DNA from: Prolixibacteraceae bacterium
Lineage (GTDB): Bacteria > Bacteroidota > Bacteroidia > Bacteroidales > Prolixibacteraceae
Reading direction: 5' to 3'
Length of the DNA: 64,000 nucleotides
NCBI GenBank assembly: GCA_019459485.1
Contig: JAIBEZ010000015.1
Span: 18,792-82,791 of the forward strand
Made by a program: the position numbers and the translations under genes. Each line of letters begins with the position of its first letter. The first letter of the stretch is position 1. The notes under the pieces were generated by a model. It worked only from the letters and a program-made list of their open reading frames with translations, did no database searches and was not told where the DNA came from. Shown piece after piece: positions 1 through 8,317 of this stretch.

Positions 1-1088
1 ACGCGGCCACCTTCAACAAATAAGGTCAGGCTCCACTTCGAATCTGTGCCTTTTTTCCAACCCAGCCGATCTCCATTCCGGGTGAACGAATACGGTTTGG
101 GTTCCTGAAGGCTATATCCAAGGTATTTTTCCACCTCATTCTTAAACCAGTCGAGGCCACGATGATCGATGGTATATTTTAATCGAGAAAGTTTCCGGTT
201 CTTACGGTTGCCATTGTCACGCTGAACCAAAACTACCTTTTCTGCCACATCAACCACCTGTTCCGGGTTACAATAGCCAATCATTTCGGCCAACCGTGGA
301 TACGTTTCAGGCATTCCGAAAGTGGTACCCATCCCCCCACCTACAACTATGTTATATCCTACAATTTGGTTGTTTTCGACAATAGCAATAAAACCTAAAT
401 CCTGAGAAAAAATATCCGAATCGTTATAAGGAGGAATTGCTACCGAAATTTTGAACTTACGAGGCAGATAACGGTCGCCATAAATGGGTTCAACATCGGT
501 TTTGCTATCGGCAACCAGTTTCTCGTCGAGCCAGATTTCATGATAGGCTCGTGTTGAGGGCAACAAATGCTCGCTAATCCGGCGTGCGGTATCATAAACT
601 TCGGCATGCAATTCCGACTCTGCCGGATTTGGATGGCACATCACATTGCGGTTTACATCCCCGCAGGCGGCAATGGTATCCATCAGGGCAGCGTTCATTC
701 CCTGAATGGTTTTCTTCAGATTCGTTTTGATAACACCGTGCAGCTGGAAAGCTTGCCGGGTCGTCAATTTCAACGTATGATTGGCATATTGCTCCGATAA
801 ATCGTCCATCTGTAGCCATTGTTTTGGAGTAACTACCCCACCCGGGATTCGCACCCGGATAAGAAAGGAATACGCCGGTTCGAGCTTTTGCCGTTTGCGT
901 TCCTTTTCCAAATCGCGGTCGAACTGTTGGTACATCCCATGAAATTTGGATATTTGCGTATCGCCGGGCGCAATTGATCCCGTTATGGGATTGGCCAGGC
1001 TTTCCACCAGTGTTCCACGCAGGTAATTGCTATCGTATTTTAGCTTTTCTACTTCCGAGAGTTCGTTCCAGTTTATTGTATCGCTCAT
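1..1088 (-). CDS. cysI: Sulfite reductase hemoprotein (beta) subunit, N-terminal part
   Basis: This frame stays open from an ATG at 1088 to the window edge, giving about 362 residues of the siroheme/4Fe-4S subunit that reduces sulfite to sulfide with electrons from CysJ. The N-terminus reads [20 protein letters not shown], followed by segments typical of the nitrite/sulfite reductase ferredoxin-like half-domain ([40 protein letters not shown]) and the start of the next domain ([20 protein letters not shown]). The cysteine cluster that ligates the Fe-S centre and siroheme lies beyond the edge. It is the last visible gene of the minus-strand sulfite operon, 126 bp downstream of cysJ, which is a wide gap compared with the other joints of this operon. 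Confidence 0.95.
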   Translation of the reverse strand, partial: MSDTINWNELSEVEKLKYDSNYLRGTLVESLANPITGSIAPGDTQISKFHGMYQQFDRDLEKERKRQKLEPAYSFLIRVRIPGGVVTPKQWLQMDDLSEQYANHTLKLTTRQAFQLHGVIKTNLKKTIQGMNAALMDTIAACGDVNRNVMCHPNPAESELHAEVYDTARRISEHLLPSTRAYHEIWLDEKLVADSKTDVEPIYGDRYLPRKFKISVAIPPYNDSDIFSQDLGFIAIVENNQIVGYNIVVGGGMGTTFGMPETYPRLAEMIGYCNPEQVVDVAEKVVLVQRDNGNRKNRKLSRLKYTIDHRGLDWFKNEVEKYLGYSLQEPKPYSFTRNGDRLGWKKGTDSKWSLTLFVEGGR

Positions 1089-1112
1089 TTTTTTGTTTTT
1101 TAGTAAGCGAAC

Positions 1113-1155
1113 TAGTAAGTATTTATACTACCAAGATACGTTTAAATACTTACTA
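1113..1155. repeat. Inverted repeat in the cysJ-cysI spacer
   Basis: A perfect 13-bp inverted repeat (TAGTAAGTATTTA at 1113-1125, TAAATACTTACTA at 1143-1155) with a 17-nt loop occupies the gap between cysJ and cysI. A further TAGTAAG copy lies at about 1101-1107. On the minus strand the hairpin is followed after some 25 nt by a T-rich/A-rich run just before the cysI start. It could be an mRNA-processing or stability hairpin, or an operator; it is AU-rich, so a weak terminator is unlikely but not excluded. Confidence 0.55.
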
Positions 1156-1214
1156 TGTTCACGGAAATTCTATTTTATTGATTCAGTTTTAAATTTCTTA
1201 ACATTTCCTCTTCT

Positions 1215-2993
1215 CTAATACACATCTGTTTGAAACCGTTTTTCTTTTTTCAGTGTTTTCAGGTATTCCAGAGCTTTTTCTTCACTCATGCCACCTTCAG
1301 TTTCAAAAATCCGGAGCAATGTTTTTTGCACATCGCGGGCCATTTGTTTCATATCGCCGCAAAGGTAAATAGCAGCACCTTCGTTCAGCCAGTCAAATAT
1401 TTCTTTCTGATGTTCAATCAGGCGATGTTGCACATATACTTTTTCTTCCTGATCGCGTGAGAAAGCCACATCAATCTTTTCCAGGTAACCATCTTTCAGC
1501 AACTTCTGCCATTCAACCTGGTATAAAAAGTCGGAATGGAAGCGGCGTTCACCAAAGAACAACCAGGTTTTACCTTTCTGGTTATTGGCTTCGCGATGCT
1601 GTAAAAATGCACGATAAGGAGCAACACCTGTTCCCGCCCCTACCAATATCACCGGGGTTTGCTCATTTTCAGGAAGTTTAAATGCCGGGTTCTTTTCAAT
1701 AAATACAGAAACCTGAGAGTCGATGTCAATCCTGTCAGCCAGGTAAGTAGAACAAGCGCCGGCACGTTGGCGTCCATTGTATGAATAACGAACAGTGGCA
1801 ACGGTTACATGTACTTCATCGCTAACAGCCGCCTGGCTCGACGAAATAGAGTACAGCCGGGGCGGGAAACTTCGCAGTATATCAGCAAATTCCTGCACTG
1901 AGAATTTGAACGGGAAATCTTCCAGCAAGTCGAGCACATCGTGTCCATACAAATATAGGTCAAGCAAAACTTCATTTTCCAAAATTTCCTGAAGTTTTGT
2001 ATTTCCGGTTCTTTCCTGATATTTCTGAATCACTTCACGATTTAATACCGTGATTTCCAGTCGGTTGACCAAGGCCTCCTGAAGTGAAAATTCGCCTTCC
2101 TTCACAGTTACCAACTCGGTTCCGTTGAACCCAGTTTGTTTGAGAATATTTTCGACCAAAGCGGGTGGATTGTTAGCCAGAATTCCTACAGAATCGCCAG
2201 GCTCATAAGTAATTCCGGAACCTTCAAGCGAAAGTTCAACATGGTAAACCTCTTTATCCGAATCGCGTCCGGTAATCTTTACTTTATCAATTACGGTAGC
2301 GTGGAATGGATTTTTGCGGGTATAATCAACACTTTTCAGCGAATTATCTACCGTAGTATTTCCCTGAGACAAATTTGCAGGAATTTCAGCAAAAACATCA
2401 GTAAACTGATTGATCCATCGATCAACTTCATCCTCAAAATCAACATCAAGCGTAAGTATAGGAAGAATGGATTTAGCGCCGGCTTTGACTAATGCCTGAT
2501 CGATGTCGATTCCGGTTTTACAGAAGAGTTTGTAACTTTTATCGCCTAAAGCCACCACCGAATAATTAAGATTTGGCAATTGAGGTGAGCGTTTCCCGGT
2601 TATAAAACCATGAAAATCTTCGGCCATCGCAGGTGGTTCGCCCTCTCCATGCGTGCTGACAATAAAAACCAGGTTGGTTTCCGATGTTAATTGTCTGATT
2701 TTGTACTCATCCAGCGCAACCGACTGCACTTCAACTCCCCTTCCTGCAAGCTTTTCAGCTAATTTACCGGCAATAGTCTTACTCCGCCCGGTGTGCGTAC
2801 CATACAGAATTTTCAGTTGCTTGCTACTTTTCGCCTGAATGGGTGTGTTTGTTGTTGTTGAGTTTCCGGAAGATACCAGTAAACCCTGAAAATAGCCGTT
2901 AATCCAAAGCAGTTGCTCCCGGCTTAATCCAGCAGAAAGACCTGATAAAGCGCTTAGCTGCTGCTCGTTTAAAGGATTGAATTGAATACTCAT
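1215..2993 (-). CDS. cysJ: Sulfite reductase (NADPH) flavoprotein alpha subunit
   Basis: 592 residues, the usual length of CysJ. It moves electrons from NADPH through FAD and FMN to CysI. An N-terminal linker (1-60) precedes a flavodoxin domain whose FMN loops read LYGTHTGRSKTIAGKL and STHGEGEPP. Then follow the FAD-binding segments (PRLYSISSSQ, then GACSTYLAD) and the NADP-binding fold (VGAGTGVAPYRAFLQ, FFGERRFHSDFLY, CGDMKQMARDV). It ends in TDVY, the canonical aromatic C-terminus of this family. Its start overlaps the stop of the upstream siroheme gene by 4 nt (ATGA), so the two are translationally coupled. All cofactor motifs look intact. Confidence 0.96.
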   Translation of the reverse strand: MSIQFNPLNEQQLSALSGLSAGLSREQLLWINGYFQGLLVSSGNSTTTNTPIQAKSSKQLKILYGTHTGRSKTIAGKLAEKLAGRGVEVQSVALDEYKIRQLTSETNLVFIVSTHGEGEPPAMAEDFHGFITGKRSPQLPNLNYSVVALGDKSYKLFCKTGIDIDQALVKAGAKSILPILTLDVDFEDEVDRWINQFTDVFAEIPANLSQGNTTVDNSLKSVDYTRKNPFHATVIDKVKITGRDSDKEVYHVELSLEGSGITYEPGDSVGILANNPPALVENILKQTGFNGTELVTVKEGEFSLQEALVNRLEITVLNREVIQKYQERTGNTKLQEILENEVLLDLYLYGHDVLDLLEDFPFKFSVQEFADILRSFPPRLYSISSSQAAVSDEVHVTVATVRYSYNGRQRAGACSTYLADRIDIDSQVSVFIEKNPAFKLPENEQTPVILVGAGTGVAPYRAFLQHREANNQKGKTWLFFGERRFHSDFLYQVEWQKLLKDGYLEKIDVAFSRDQEEKVYVQHRLIEHQKEIFDWLNEGAAIYLCGDMKQMARDVQKTLLRIFETEGGMSEEKALEYLKTLKKEKRFQTDVY

Positions 2994-3451
2994 ATTTGTG
3001 TGTTTTTAAGATTTTCTAAATAGTCCTGAATCAGGTTGCGAATGCGGATCGATTCATAAACATTCTCGGCATTTGAACTTACCGCCACAGAAATATTACC
3101 ATCCTGATAAATGGCCGGCGAAACAAACTGGCAAAGTGCCGGATGGTCATGAATATTAACCAAAACACCAGTTTCCCTCCCGTCCTGCAAAATCTGTCGA
3201 TCAAGGTCTTCATTATTGGTACACGAATAAAGCATCAGGTAACCTTTCAGATCGCTTTTTTCATATTTTTTCTGAAAACAAACTACTCCGGAAGCATAAA
3301 CTTCGTCTGTAATATTTTCGGCTAACACTTCAATGTTGGCCCCGAACCGCTGTAAAATCCTGATTTTCTTGAAGGCGCTTTGTCCACCACCAATCACCAG
3401 TATTTTCCGGTCCGAAATATCGATGGATATGGGCAAAAATTTACGGGTCAT
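2990..3451 (-). CDS. Siroheme synthase N-terminal domain protein (precorrin-2 dehydrogenase-like)
   Basis: 153 residues matching the NAD-dependent precorrin-2 dehydrogenase module of CysG/Met8, which produces sirohydrochlorin for the siroheme of CysI. The nucleotide-binding motif is ILVIGGGQSAFKKIRIL near residues 17-33. Further family segments are LYSCTNNEDLDRQI and NIHDHPALCQFVSPAIYQDG, the last including the usual Asn/Asp/Cys-Phe positions. There is no uroporphyrinogen methyltransferase domain, so that step must be encoded elsewhere. The ferrochelatase step may also need another protein, because the short form lacks most of the Met8 C-terminal region. The gene is coupled by a 4-nt overlap to cysJ and sits 12 bp after the DUF2061 gene. 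Confidence 0.88.
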   Translation of the reverse strand: MTRKFLPISIDISDRKILVIGGGQSAFKKIRILQRFGANIEVLAENITDEVYASGVVCFQKKYEKSDLKGYLMLYSCTNNEDLDRQILQDGRETGVLVNIHDHPALCQFVSPAIYQDGNISVAVSSNAENVYESIRIRNLIQDYLENLKNTQI

Positions 3452-3463
3452 GTTGTTCTGTTT

Positions 3464-3694
3464 TTAAATCTGATAATCAGAATCTATACTTTTTAACCGT
3501 CCGAAATTGATTTTGTTCCAGGTACGTTCGTGAAAATAATAAAGAATCATTTTGGTAAACACTTCTACTCCTCCAATTGATATGGCCATTTCTGGTTTTC
3601 CGGTAATGATCAGGGAAATTATAATGGTATCAAGTGTTCCGATTGTTCGCCACGATATAGATTTCACCACGCTTCGGTACGATTTTTCACTCAT
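3464..3694 (-). CDS. DUF2061 small membrane protein
   Basis: 76 residues with the DUF2061 signature: a basic start (KSYRSVVKSISWRTIGTLDT), a hydrophobic stretch (IIISLIITG) and an amphipathic second half (VFTKMILYYFHERTWNKINFG). DUF2061 proteins often accompany sulfate-assimilation genes in Bacteroidota and Proteobacteria, but I know of no assigned biochemical role. It is the first structural gene after the leader terminator, so it is directly subject to the attenuator described upstream. A role in moving or sensing a sulfur compound at the membrane is inference only. Confidence 0.85.
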   Translation of the reverse strand: MSEKSYRSVVKSISWRTIGTLDTIIISLIITGKPEMAISIGGVEVFTKMILYYFHERTWNKINFGRLKSIDSDYQI

Positions 3695-3718
3695 GTTGTA
3701 ATTGTTAACGTTAATAAT

Positions 3719-3750
3719 AAAAAAAGCCCCTCTGGGTTCCAGAAGGGCTT
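3719..3750 (-). terminator. Intrinsic terminator in the leader of the sulfite operon
   Basis: Read on the minus strand, a 12-bp stem (AAGCCCTTCTGG at 3750-3739 pairing with CCAGAGGGGCTT at 3735-3724, one G-T wobble) has a 3-nt loop and is followed by seven T residues. It lies 25 bp before the first gene of the operon and 25 nt after the leader ORF stop codon. Its 5' arm is also complementary to the end of the leader ORF, so the terminator has a competing antiterminator. Confidence 0.9.
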
Positions 3751-3775
3751 AAATATATTTTGGCAAATGACTTAC

Positions 3776-3889
3776 CTATATCCTGTTAACCTTCTGAAAT
3801 GACAAATGAGAACACATACACATATACATGTTGGCGCACATGGCAGAATCCGAATTCATCAATACTATTTCAGAAGAAAATTGGCTCAT
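3776..3889 (-). CDS. Cysteine-rich leader peptide, 37 residues
   Basis: An ATG at 3889 opens a 37-codon frame ending with TAG at 3776. The second part of the peptide reads MCANMYMCMCSHLSFQKVNRI (residues 17-37; I give only the key part here), with Cys codons at 18, 24 and 26 and Met at 17, 21, 23 and 25. Alternative in-frame starts are ATG at 3859 and 3841. Codons 5-8 (3877-3867) and codons 30-34 (3800-3790) form an 11-bp complementary pair with one wobble. The second of these also pairs over 10 bp with the 5' arm of the downstream terminator. Cysteine is the end product of the pathway served by this operon. The most natural reading is a ribosome-stalling attenuator peptide; no cellular function of the peptide itself is implied. 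Confidence 0.8.
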   Translation of the reverse strand: MSQFSSEIVLMNSDSAMCANMYMCMCSHLSFQKVNRI

Positions 3890-3928
3890 CAATAAAAAGA
3901 TTTAATGATCTGTAATTATTCAATACTG

Positions 3929-3958
3929 CAAAAGTAAATTCTAATTCCACATTTCAAA
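3929..3958 (-). promoter_or_regulatory. Predicted promoter of the sulfite operon leader
   Basis: On the minus strand TTTG (3958-3955) is followed after 18 bp by TACTTTTG (3936-3929), an exact match to the Bacteroidota -7 box TAnnTTTG with a -33 TTTG at near-normal spacing. Transcription would begin near 3922, placing the first leader ATG about 33 nt downstream. Confidence 0.7.
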
Positions 3959-4011
3959 GCAAAAACCTGTTTATTTTTCGTTAATTCAGCAAAATGATAA
4001 AAAACGGGTTC

Positions 4012-4019
4012 TATATTTG
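4012..4019 (+). promoter_or_regulatory. Predicted -7 promoter box before the ATP-grasp gene
   Basis: TATATTTG matches the Bacteroidota TAnnTTTG -7 box, 23 bp before the ATG at 4043. No convincing -33 TTG element is visible at the expected distance. It is divergent from the sulfite operon promoter. Confidence 0.5.
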
Positions 4020-4042
4020 CCAACTGACTGCAACAATACCCT

Positions 4043-5269
4043 ATGGCCAAAGCGAATGTTTTCTATTTTAATCCAACCTGCGAGCTGGCTGTTGCCAATG
4101 GGTCTTTCAGCTACATGCCACCGCTTTTGCTTCAGGAAATGGAGCGTGATTTAGCTACGCTTCCTTTTGTTTTTGCCACTAAAACTGATTTTGTCCTTAC
4201 GGATAACGCTCCATCAGAAGAATTTAAACAACAATTAATTAAAGCAGGATTTGAACTTCCGGCTTTTTGCAGCCTTGCAGAGCTGGAATCACTCCCACCA
4301 GATTCTTTTAATGCTATTCATCCATGGGGATGGAGCCCTGCTGCTCATTTTAAACTGAGAAACCTGAAAGAAAAGTGCGGCGAGGAATTTAAAGCCAGTC
4401 CCGCTTTTAATTGGACAAACAGGCATAAAACGCTTTTTGAACGTTCCACTTCACTTGATTTTTTAATGGATCTACTCGATAAATACCCTCACGACGGATT
4501 TATTGATCGGTCAATGATCGGGGTTCGGGTTTCCGATACGGAAGAAATAGAGTCGCTATTGCTGAAAAATCGGGCATTGGTATTAAAAGCCCCGCTAAGT
4601 TCGTCGGGAAGAGGTATTCAGATCATCCGTAAAGAAGTGCTGAACAACTCGAACAAACAATGGATTTCAGGTGTACTGAAACAACAAAACTATTTGATTG
4701 CAGAACCTTTTCTGGATAAACTCATTGATTTTTCGTTTCAGTTCAATTTTAAAAAATCGGGTATCGACTATTTGGGTACTTCTTTTTTTGAAACGAACAC
4801 GAACGGTCAATATCAAGCCACATTAATTCGTCCTGATTTAAAGCAGATGTTGGCTGGAATTGAATTACAAAAACTGGAAACAAGGATTAACGCCATTGGT
4901 ACAAGTATTCTGGAAGCTTTGCGTGATTCGGCATACGCCAAACTGCACCGGGGTTATTTAGGCGTTGATGCCATGATTTTTAATCATCAGAACCAGATAA
5001 GGATACAGCCATGTATTGAAATTAATTGCCGTATGAATATGGGTATCCTCAGTATGGTGGCAGCAACAAACATCCATGCAGGAAGTACAGGCTATTTCAG
5101 ACTTTTTTATGGGCAGCAAGGGAAGTATGAACGCTTTGCAACGGATCAGAATCAACTAAATCCATGGAAAGTTTACGACGGCAAGCCATATTCCGGATTT
5201 TTACCACTAGTGGAACCAAGCCCTCAAAAAAAGTTCGGAGCTTACATCTCTTTAGCTACAGCAAGATAG
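4043..5269 (+). CDS. ATP-grasp superfamily protein of unknown substrate
   Basis: 408 residues. The N-terminal third (VFYFNPTCELAVANGSFSY, AIHPWGWSPAAHF) is a segment I associate with conserved Bacteroidota hypothetical proteins. The middle and end show ATP-grasp features: LVLKAPLSSSGRGIQII for the nucleotide-holding lysine and loop, LIAEPFLDKLIDFSFQF, and the metal-binding end QPCIEINCRMNMG with Glu and Asn. Such enzymes ligate a carboxylate to an amine or thiol using ATP; the substrate here cannot be told from sequence. It stands alone, and its last 28 bp overlap the convergent receiver gene at 5242-5649. That overlap leaves no room for a separate terminator between them. Confidence 0.75.
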   Translation: MAKANVFYFNPTCELAVANGSFSYMPPLLLQEMERDLATLPFVFATKTDFVLTDNAPSEEFKQQLIKAGFELPAFCSLAELESLPPDSFNAIHPWGWSPAAHFKLRNLKEKCGEEFKASPAFNWTNRHKTLFERSTSLDFLMDLLDKYPHDGFIDRSMIGVRVSDTEEIESLLLKNRALVLKAPLSSSGRGIQIIRKEVLNNSNKQWISGVLKQQNYLIAEPFLDKLIDFSFQFNFKKSGIDYLGTSFFETNTNGQYQATLIRPDLKQMLAGIELQKLETRINAIGTSILEALRDSAYAKLHRGYLGVDAMIFNHQNQIRIQPCIEINCRMNMGILSMVAATNIHAGSTGYFRLFYGQQGKYERFATDQNQLNPWKVYDGKPYSGFLPLVEPSPQKKFGAYISLATAR

Positions 5270-5649
5270 CGGTTAATGGTATCAAGCAAATACTTCAACC
5301 GAATAGGCTTGGTAATAAACTCATCACAGCCTGCATCCATGCATAATCTTTCTTCACCCGAAAGAACAAATGCAGTTTGAACTACAATAATGGTTTCAGG
5401 ACGAAGCTTTTTAATGATCCGGGTTGCTTCAATGCCATCCATCTTAGGCATATTAATATCCATCAGGATCAAATCAATCTTTTCGGATTGTTTGACAATA
5501 TCAACGGCATCCATCCCGTTTTTTGCCCAAATCAGGCTGGCCTTGGTTTTTCTTAGCGCAGCCTCGAAATAAATATTACTTGTTTCATTATCTTCTACGA
5601 TTAAAACCGATTTCCCTTCCCAGGAATAAGTAGCATCAGTGAAGTCCAT
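5242..5649 (-). CDS. Single-domain response regulator (receiver only)
   Basis: 135 residues forming one CheY-like receiver: acidic pocket VLIVEDN, phospho-acceptor Asp64 in LILMDINMPKMDG, and conserved Lys in FITKPIRLKYL. There is no output domain. A short N-terminal extension (MDFTDATYSWEGKS) precedes the fold, a form often seen in receivers that pair with hybrid kinases in Bacteroidota. It is the last gene of the chemotaxis-type cluster, 14 bp after the hybrid kinase, which is its likely phospho-donor. Its 3' end overlaps the ATP-grasp gene on the other strand by 28 bp. Confidence 0.9.
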   Translation of the reverse strand: MDFTDATYSWEGKSVLIVEDNETSNIYFEAALRKTKASLIWAKNGMDAVDIVKQSEKIDLILMDINMPKMDGIEATRIIKKLRPETIIVVQTAFVLSGEERLCMDAGCDEFITKPIRLKYLLDTINRYLAVAKEM

Positions 5650-5663
5650 TTTGTATGTATTAG

Positions 5664-7247
5664 TTATATATTTTTACGTTCAAGTTGTTTGTGTAACCGG
5701 TTCAACACCCGAATTAATTCGTCTGCAATAAAGGGTTTACTCAAATAATCGTCCATTCCTGAAGTGATAAATAATTCTTTATCACTCTTTAAGGTATTCG
5801 CAGTCATGGCAACAATTGGAATGCGAACTTGCACATTATTTTTCAATTCCCATTCTCTTATTTTTGCTGTGGCCTCTACCCCATCCATATCGGGCATCTG
5901 AATGTCCATAAAAATCAAATCAGGTTGTTCGCTGATATATTTTTCTACTGCCAGAATACCATTTTCAACCAGAATAACCGTATGCCCGAGTTTTTCGAGA
6001 TTTAATTTAGCAACTTTTTGGTTAATGACATTATCCTCAGCCAGTAAAATTCGTAATTTTTTATCAATCTTAACAGATTCTTCCAATTTGTTTATGTCAT
6101 CGACTGAAAGTTCCTGCGATGAAACACCAAATTCGCAGCTAAAGTGAAAAATTGAACCTTTCCCTTCTTCGCTGATGATACCAATAGTACCATTCATTAA
6201 CTGAACCAGATTTTTTGAAATAGCAAGTCCGAGCCCGGTTCCCCCAAATTTACGGGTGGTTGAGGCATCCGCTTGCGAAAAGGACTTGAACAATTTCGTC
6301 TGATTTTCAGCCGAAATGCCGATTCCAGTATCCTGTATTTCAAAACTGAGGCGTACTGTGGCATCTACAATATCAATCAACTTAATCCGGACATGAACAT
6401 ATCCTTCATTCGTAAATTTAATAGCATTGTTGCACAAATTGATCAGAACCTGTTTCAGCCTCAACGGATCGCCAACGACCAATTCAGGTACTTCCGGATC
6501 AAATTTAAACGAAAAATCAAGCTGCTTTTGTGCGGCTTTGTAGCCCAAAATCTTGACAACTTCACCGACCTCATCAGCTAAATTAAACCGAATATGTTCG
6601 AAAGTAATCTGTCCAGCCTCTATTTTTGAAAAATCGAGCACATCATTAATAATCATCAAGAGGTTTTCGCCTGATATGTCAATAATATCAAGATATTCCA
6701 ACTGTTCTTCGGTTAATGGAGTCTTTTTCAAAATATCGATCATCCCAATTATGCCATTCATGGGAGTCCTGATTTCATGAGATATATTGGCTAAAAAAAT
6801 AGCTTTGGCCTTGGCTGCAGCTTCTGCCATTTCCTTGGAATAAATAAGCTCGTCCTGGGTTTTCCTCAGTGTAAGATGTAAATTAACCCTTGCCAGCAAC
6901 TCCTCTTTACTGAAGGGTTTAGAGATATAATCTACAGCGCCTAGCTGAAAACCTTTAACAATACTGTCTTTTTCCCTTTGTGCAGTCAGAAATATAATTG
7001 GGATATCCTGAGTTAACAGATTTGATTTCAGATGTGTACACACTTCAAAACCGTCGATATCAGGCAAAATGACATCCAAAAGAATTAAATCGAATTTATG
7101 AGCTTTGGCCTTAGCAATAGCAGATTTACCATTAACGGCTGTTGCAATCTGGTAGTTATGATCTGATAAGATATCCTTCATCAAATCAAGATTTAATTGT
7201 ACATCGTCAACAATTAGTATTTTGGAAGTAGAGATAGCTGTAGCCAT
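5664..7247 (-). CDS. Hybrid histidine kinase: receiver-HisKA-HATPase-receiver
   Basis: 527 residues with no membrane segment, so cytoplasmic. Domains in order are an N-terminal receiver (LIVDDVQLN, Asp58 in LILLDVILPD), a coiled linker, a HisKA box with His157 (ANISHEIRTPMNG), and a HATPase_c domain (N box QVLINLCNNAIKFT, G1 DTGIGIS, G2 GGTGLGLAISKNL). A C-terminal receiver follows (LLAEDNVINQ, Asp in LIFMDIQMPDMDG, Lys in YLSKPF). All catalytic positions are present, unlike the kinase-like protein encoded at 8800-9687. The N-terminal receiver suggests that it takes input by phosphotransfer, possibly from CheA. It follows cheB by 3 bp and precedes the stand-alone receiver. Confidence 0.93.
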   Translation of the reverse strand: MATAISTSKILIVDDVQLNLDLMKDILSDHNYQIATAVNGKSAIAKAKAHKFDLILLDVILPDIDGFEVCTHLKSNLLTQDIPIIFLTAQREKDSIVKGFQLGAVDYISKPFSKEELLARVNLHLTLRKTQDELIYSKEMAEAAAKAKAIFLANISHEIRTPMNGIIGMIDILKKTPLTEEQLEYLDIIDISGENLLMIINDVLDFSKIEAGQITFEHIRFNLADEVGEVVKILGYKAAQKQLDFSFKFDPEVPELVVGDPLRLKQVLINLCNNAIKFTNEGYVHVRIKLIDIVDATVRLSFEIQDTGIGISAENQTKLFKSFSQADASTTRKFGGTGLGLAISKNLVQLMNGTIGIISEEGKGSIFHFSCEFGVSSQELSVDDINKLEESVKIDKKLRILLAEDNVINQKVAKLNLEKLGHTVILVENGILAVEKYISEQPDLIFMDIQMPDMDGVEATAKIREWELKNNVQVRIPIVAMTANTLKSDKELFITSGMDDYLSKPFIADELIRVLNRLHKQLERKNI

Positions 7248-7250
7248 TTT

Positions 7251-8315
7251 TTAGTGAAACGTTGTATTTAACCAATTAATCAGTTCATCCGGATTTCCAA
7301 TCATTTTTGCGGCATTGAGTTTAATCGCTTCTCTAGGCATGCCAAAAATTACAGCCGACTTTTCGTCCTGGGCAAATGTCATTGCCCCATTCTCCGAAAG
7401 CTCAAGCATACCACGCGCTCCATCAGCTCCCATTCCGGTAAGGAGGATGGCTGTTATATTGTTTCCATTAAATTTAGTTGCCGAATGAAACAGCACATCA
7501 ATTGAAGGTCGATGGCGGTTAACCAACGGCCCCGACTCTAGCTTACACTTAAATTGACCATTTTCTTTGATTAATTGTAAATGATTGAATCCGTTGGCAA
7601 TATAAACAAAACCTTGTTGAATCACATCACCGTCCTCTGCTTCTTTCACATTTAACCGGCATTCGGTGTTCAGCCTGTTAGCAAAGGCTCCGGTAAACTC
7701 ACCGGGCATGTGTTGTACAATTAAAATTCCGGGTAAATCATTCCGGAGATTTTTCAAAACCCTGGAAATAACTTCTGTACCTCCGGTTGAAGCCCCAATC
7801 AGAATTATTTTTTCGGAATATAGATGACCAAACGGAGATGGAACAGAGACTTTTTCAGTCAGATTCATTTCATCATTTTCATCAGCTTTTGCTGGTTTTA
7901 ACCGGATTTTTTCGGTTAACGCAGCAGCTTTTATCGCATCGGTAATCCTGATGCTGTATTCATCGAGTTGTTCCTGGCTAGCTAATTTGGGTTTGGTAAT
8001 GATTTCACTGGCCCCAAGTTTCAGCGCTCTGATTCCTTTATAGGAACCCTCCGCCGCAACCGAAGAAATTACAACAACCGGGATTGGATGCTGCCTCATC
8101 AGCTTACTTAAAAATGTAAGCCCATCCATCCGGGGCATTTCAATATCCAGGGTTATTACATCCGGTAAATTCTCAGCAATTTTCGCAACTGCTTCGTAAG
8201 GATCATGGGCGACTCCAATAACTTCTATATCGGTGTCGTTACCCAATATTTGGGTAAGGATATTTAACACCGAAGCCGAATCATCAACGACAAGCACTTT
8301 AATTTTTTTGCTCAT
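7251..8315 (-). CDS. cheB: Chemotaxis protein-glutamate methylesterase
   Basis: 354 residues with the standard CheB layout. A receiver (1-125) has Asp57 in VITLDIEMPRMDG. A charged linker follows, then the methylesterase domain with the Ser-His-Asp triad: Ser176 in LIGASTGGTEVI, His202 in IVQHMPGEFTGAF and Asp298 in LLTGMGADGARGM. It removes methyl groups added by CheR to MCP glutamates and can deamidate receptor glutamines. It lies between cheD (2-bp gap) and the hybrid kinase (3-bp gap), so translation is probably coupled. Length and motifs are normal. Confidence 0.96.
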   Translation of the reverse strand: MSKKIKVLVVDDSASVLNILTQILGNDTDIEVIGVAHDPYEAVAKIAENLPDVITLDIEMPRMDGLTFLSKLMRQHPIPVVVISSVAAEGSYKGIRALKLGASEIITKPKLASQEQLDEYSIRITDAIKAAALTEKIRLKPAKADENDEMNLTEKVSVPSPFGHLYSEKIILIGASTGGTEVISRVLKNLRNDLPGILIVQHMPGEFTGAFANRLNTECRLNVKEAEDGDVIQQGFVYIANGFNHLQLIKENGQFKCKLESGPLVNRHRPSIDVLFHSATKFNGNNITAILLTGMGADGARGMLELSENGAMTFAQDEKSAVIFGMPREAIKLNAAKMIGNPDELINWLNTTFH

Positions 8316-8317
8316 TT

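Noticed and set aside
3719..3960. SAM or other known riboswitch before the sulfite operon
   Set aside because: No SAM-I/II core was seen; the leader ORF with Cys codons and three competing helices explains the sequence better.
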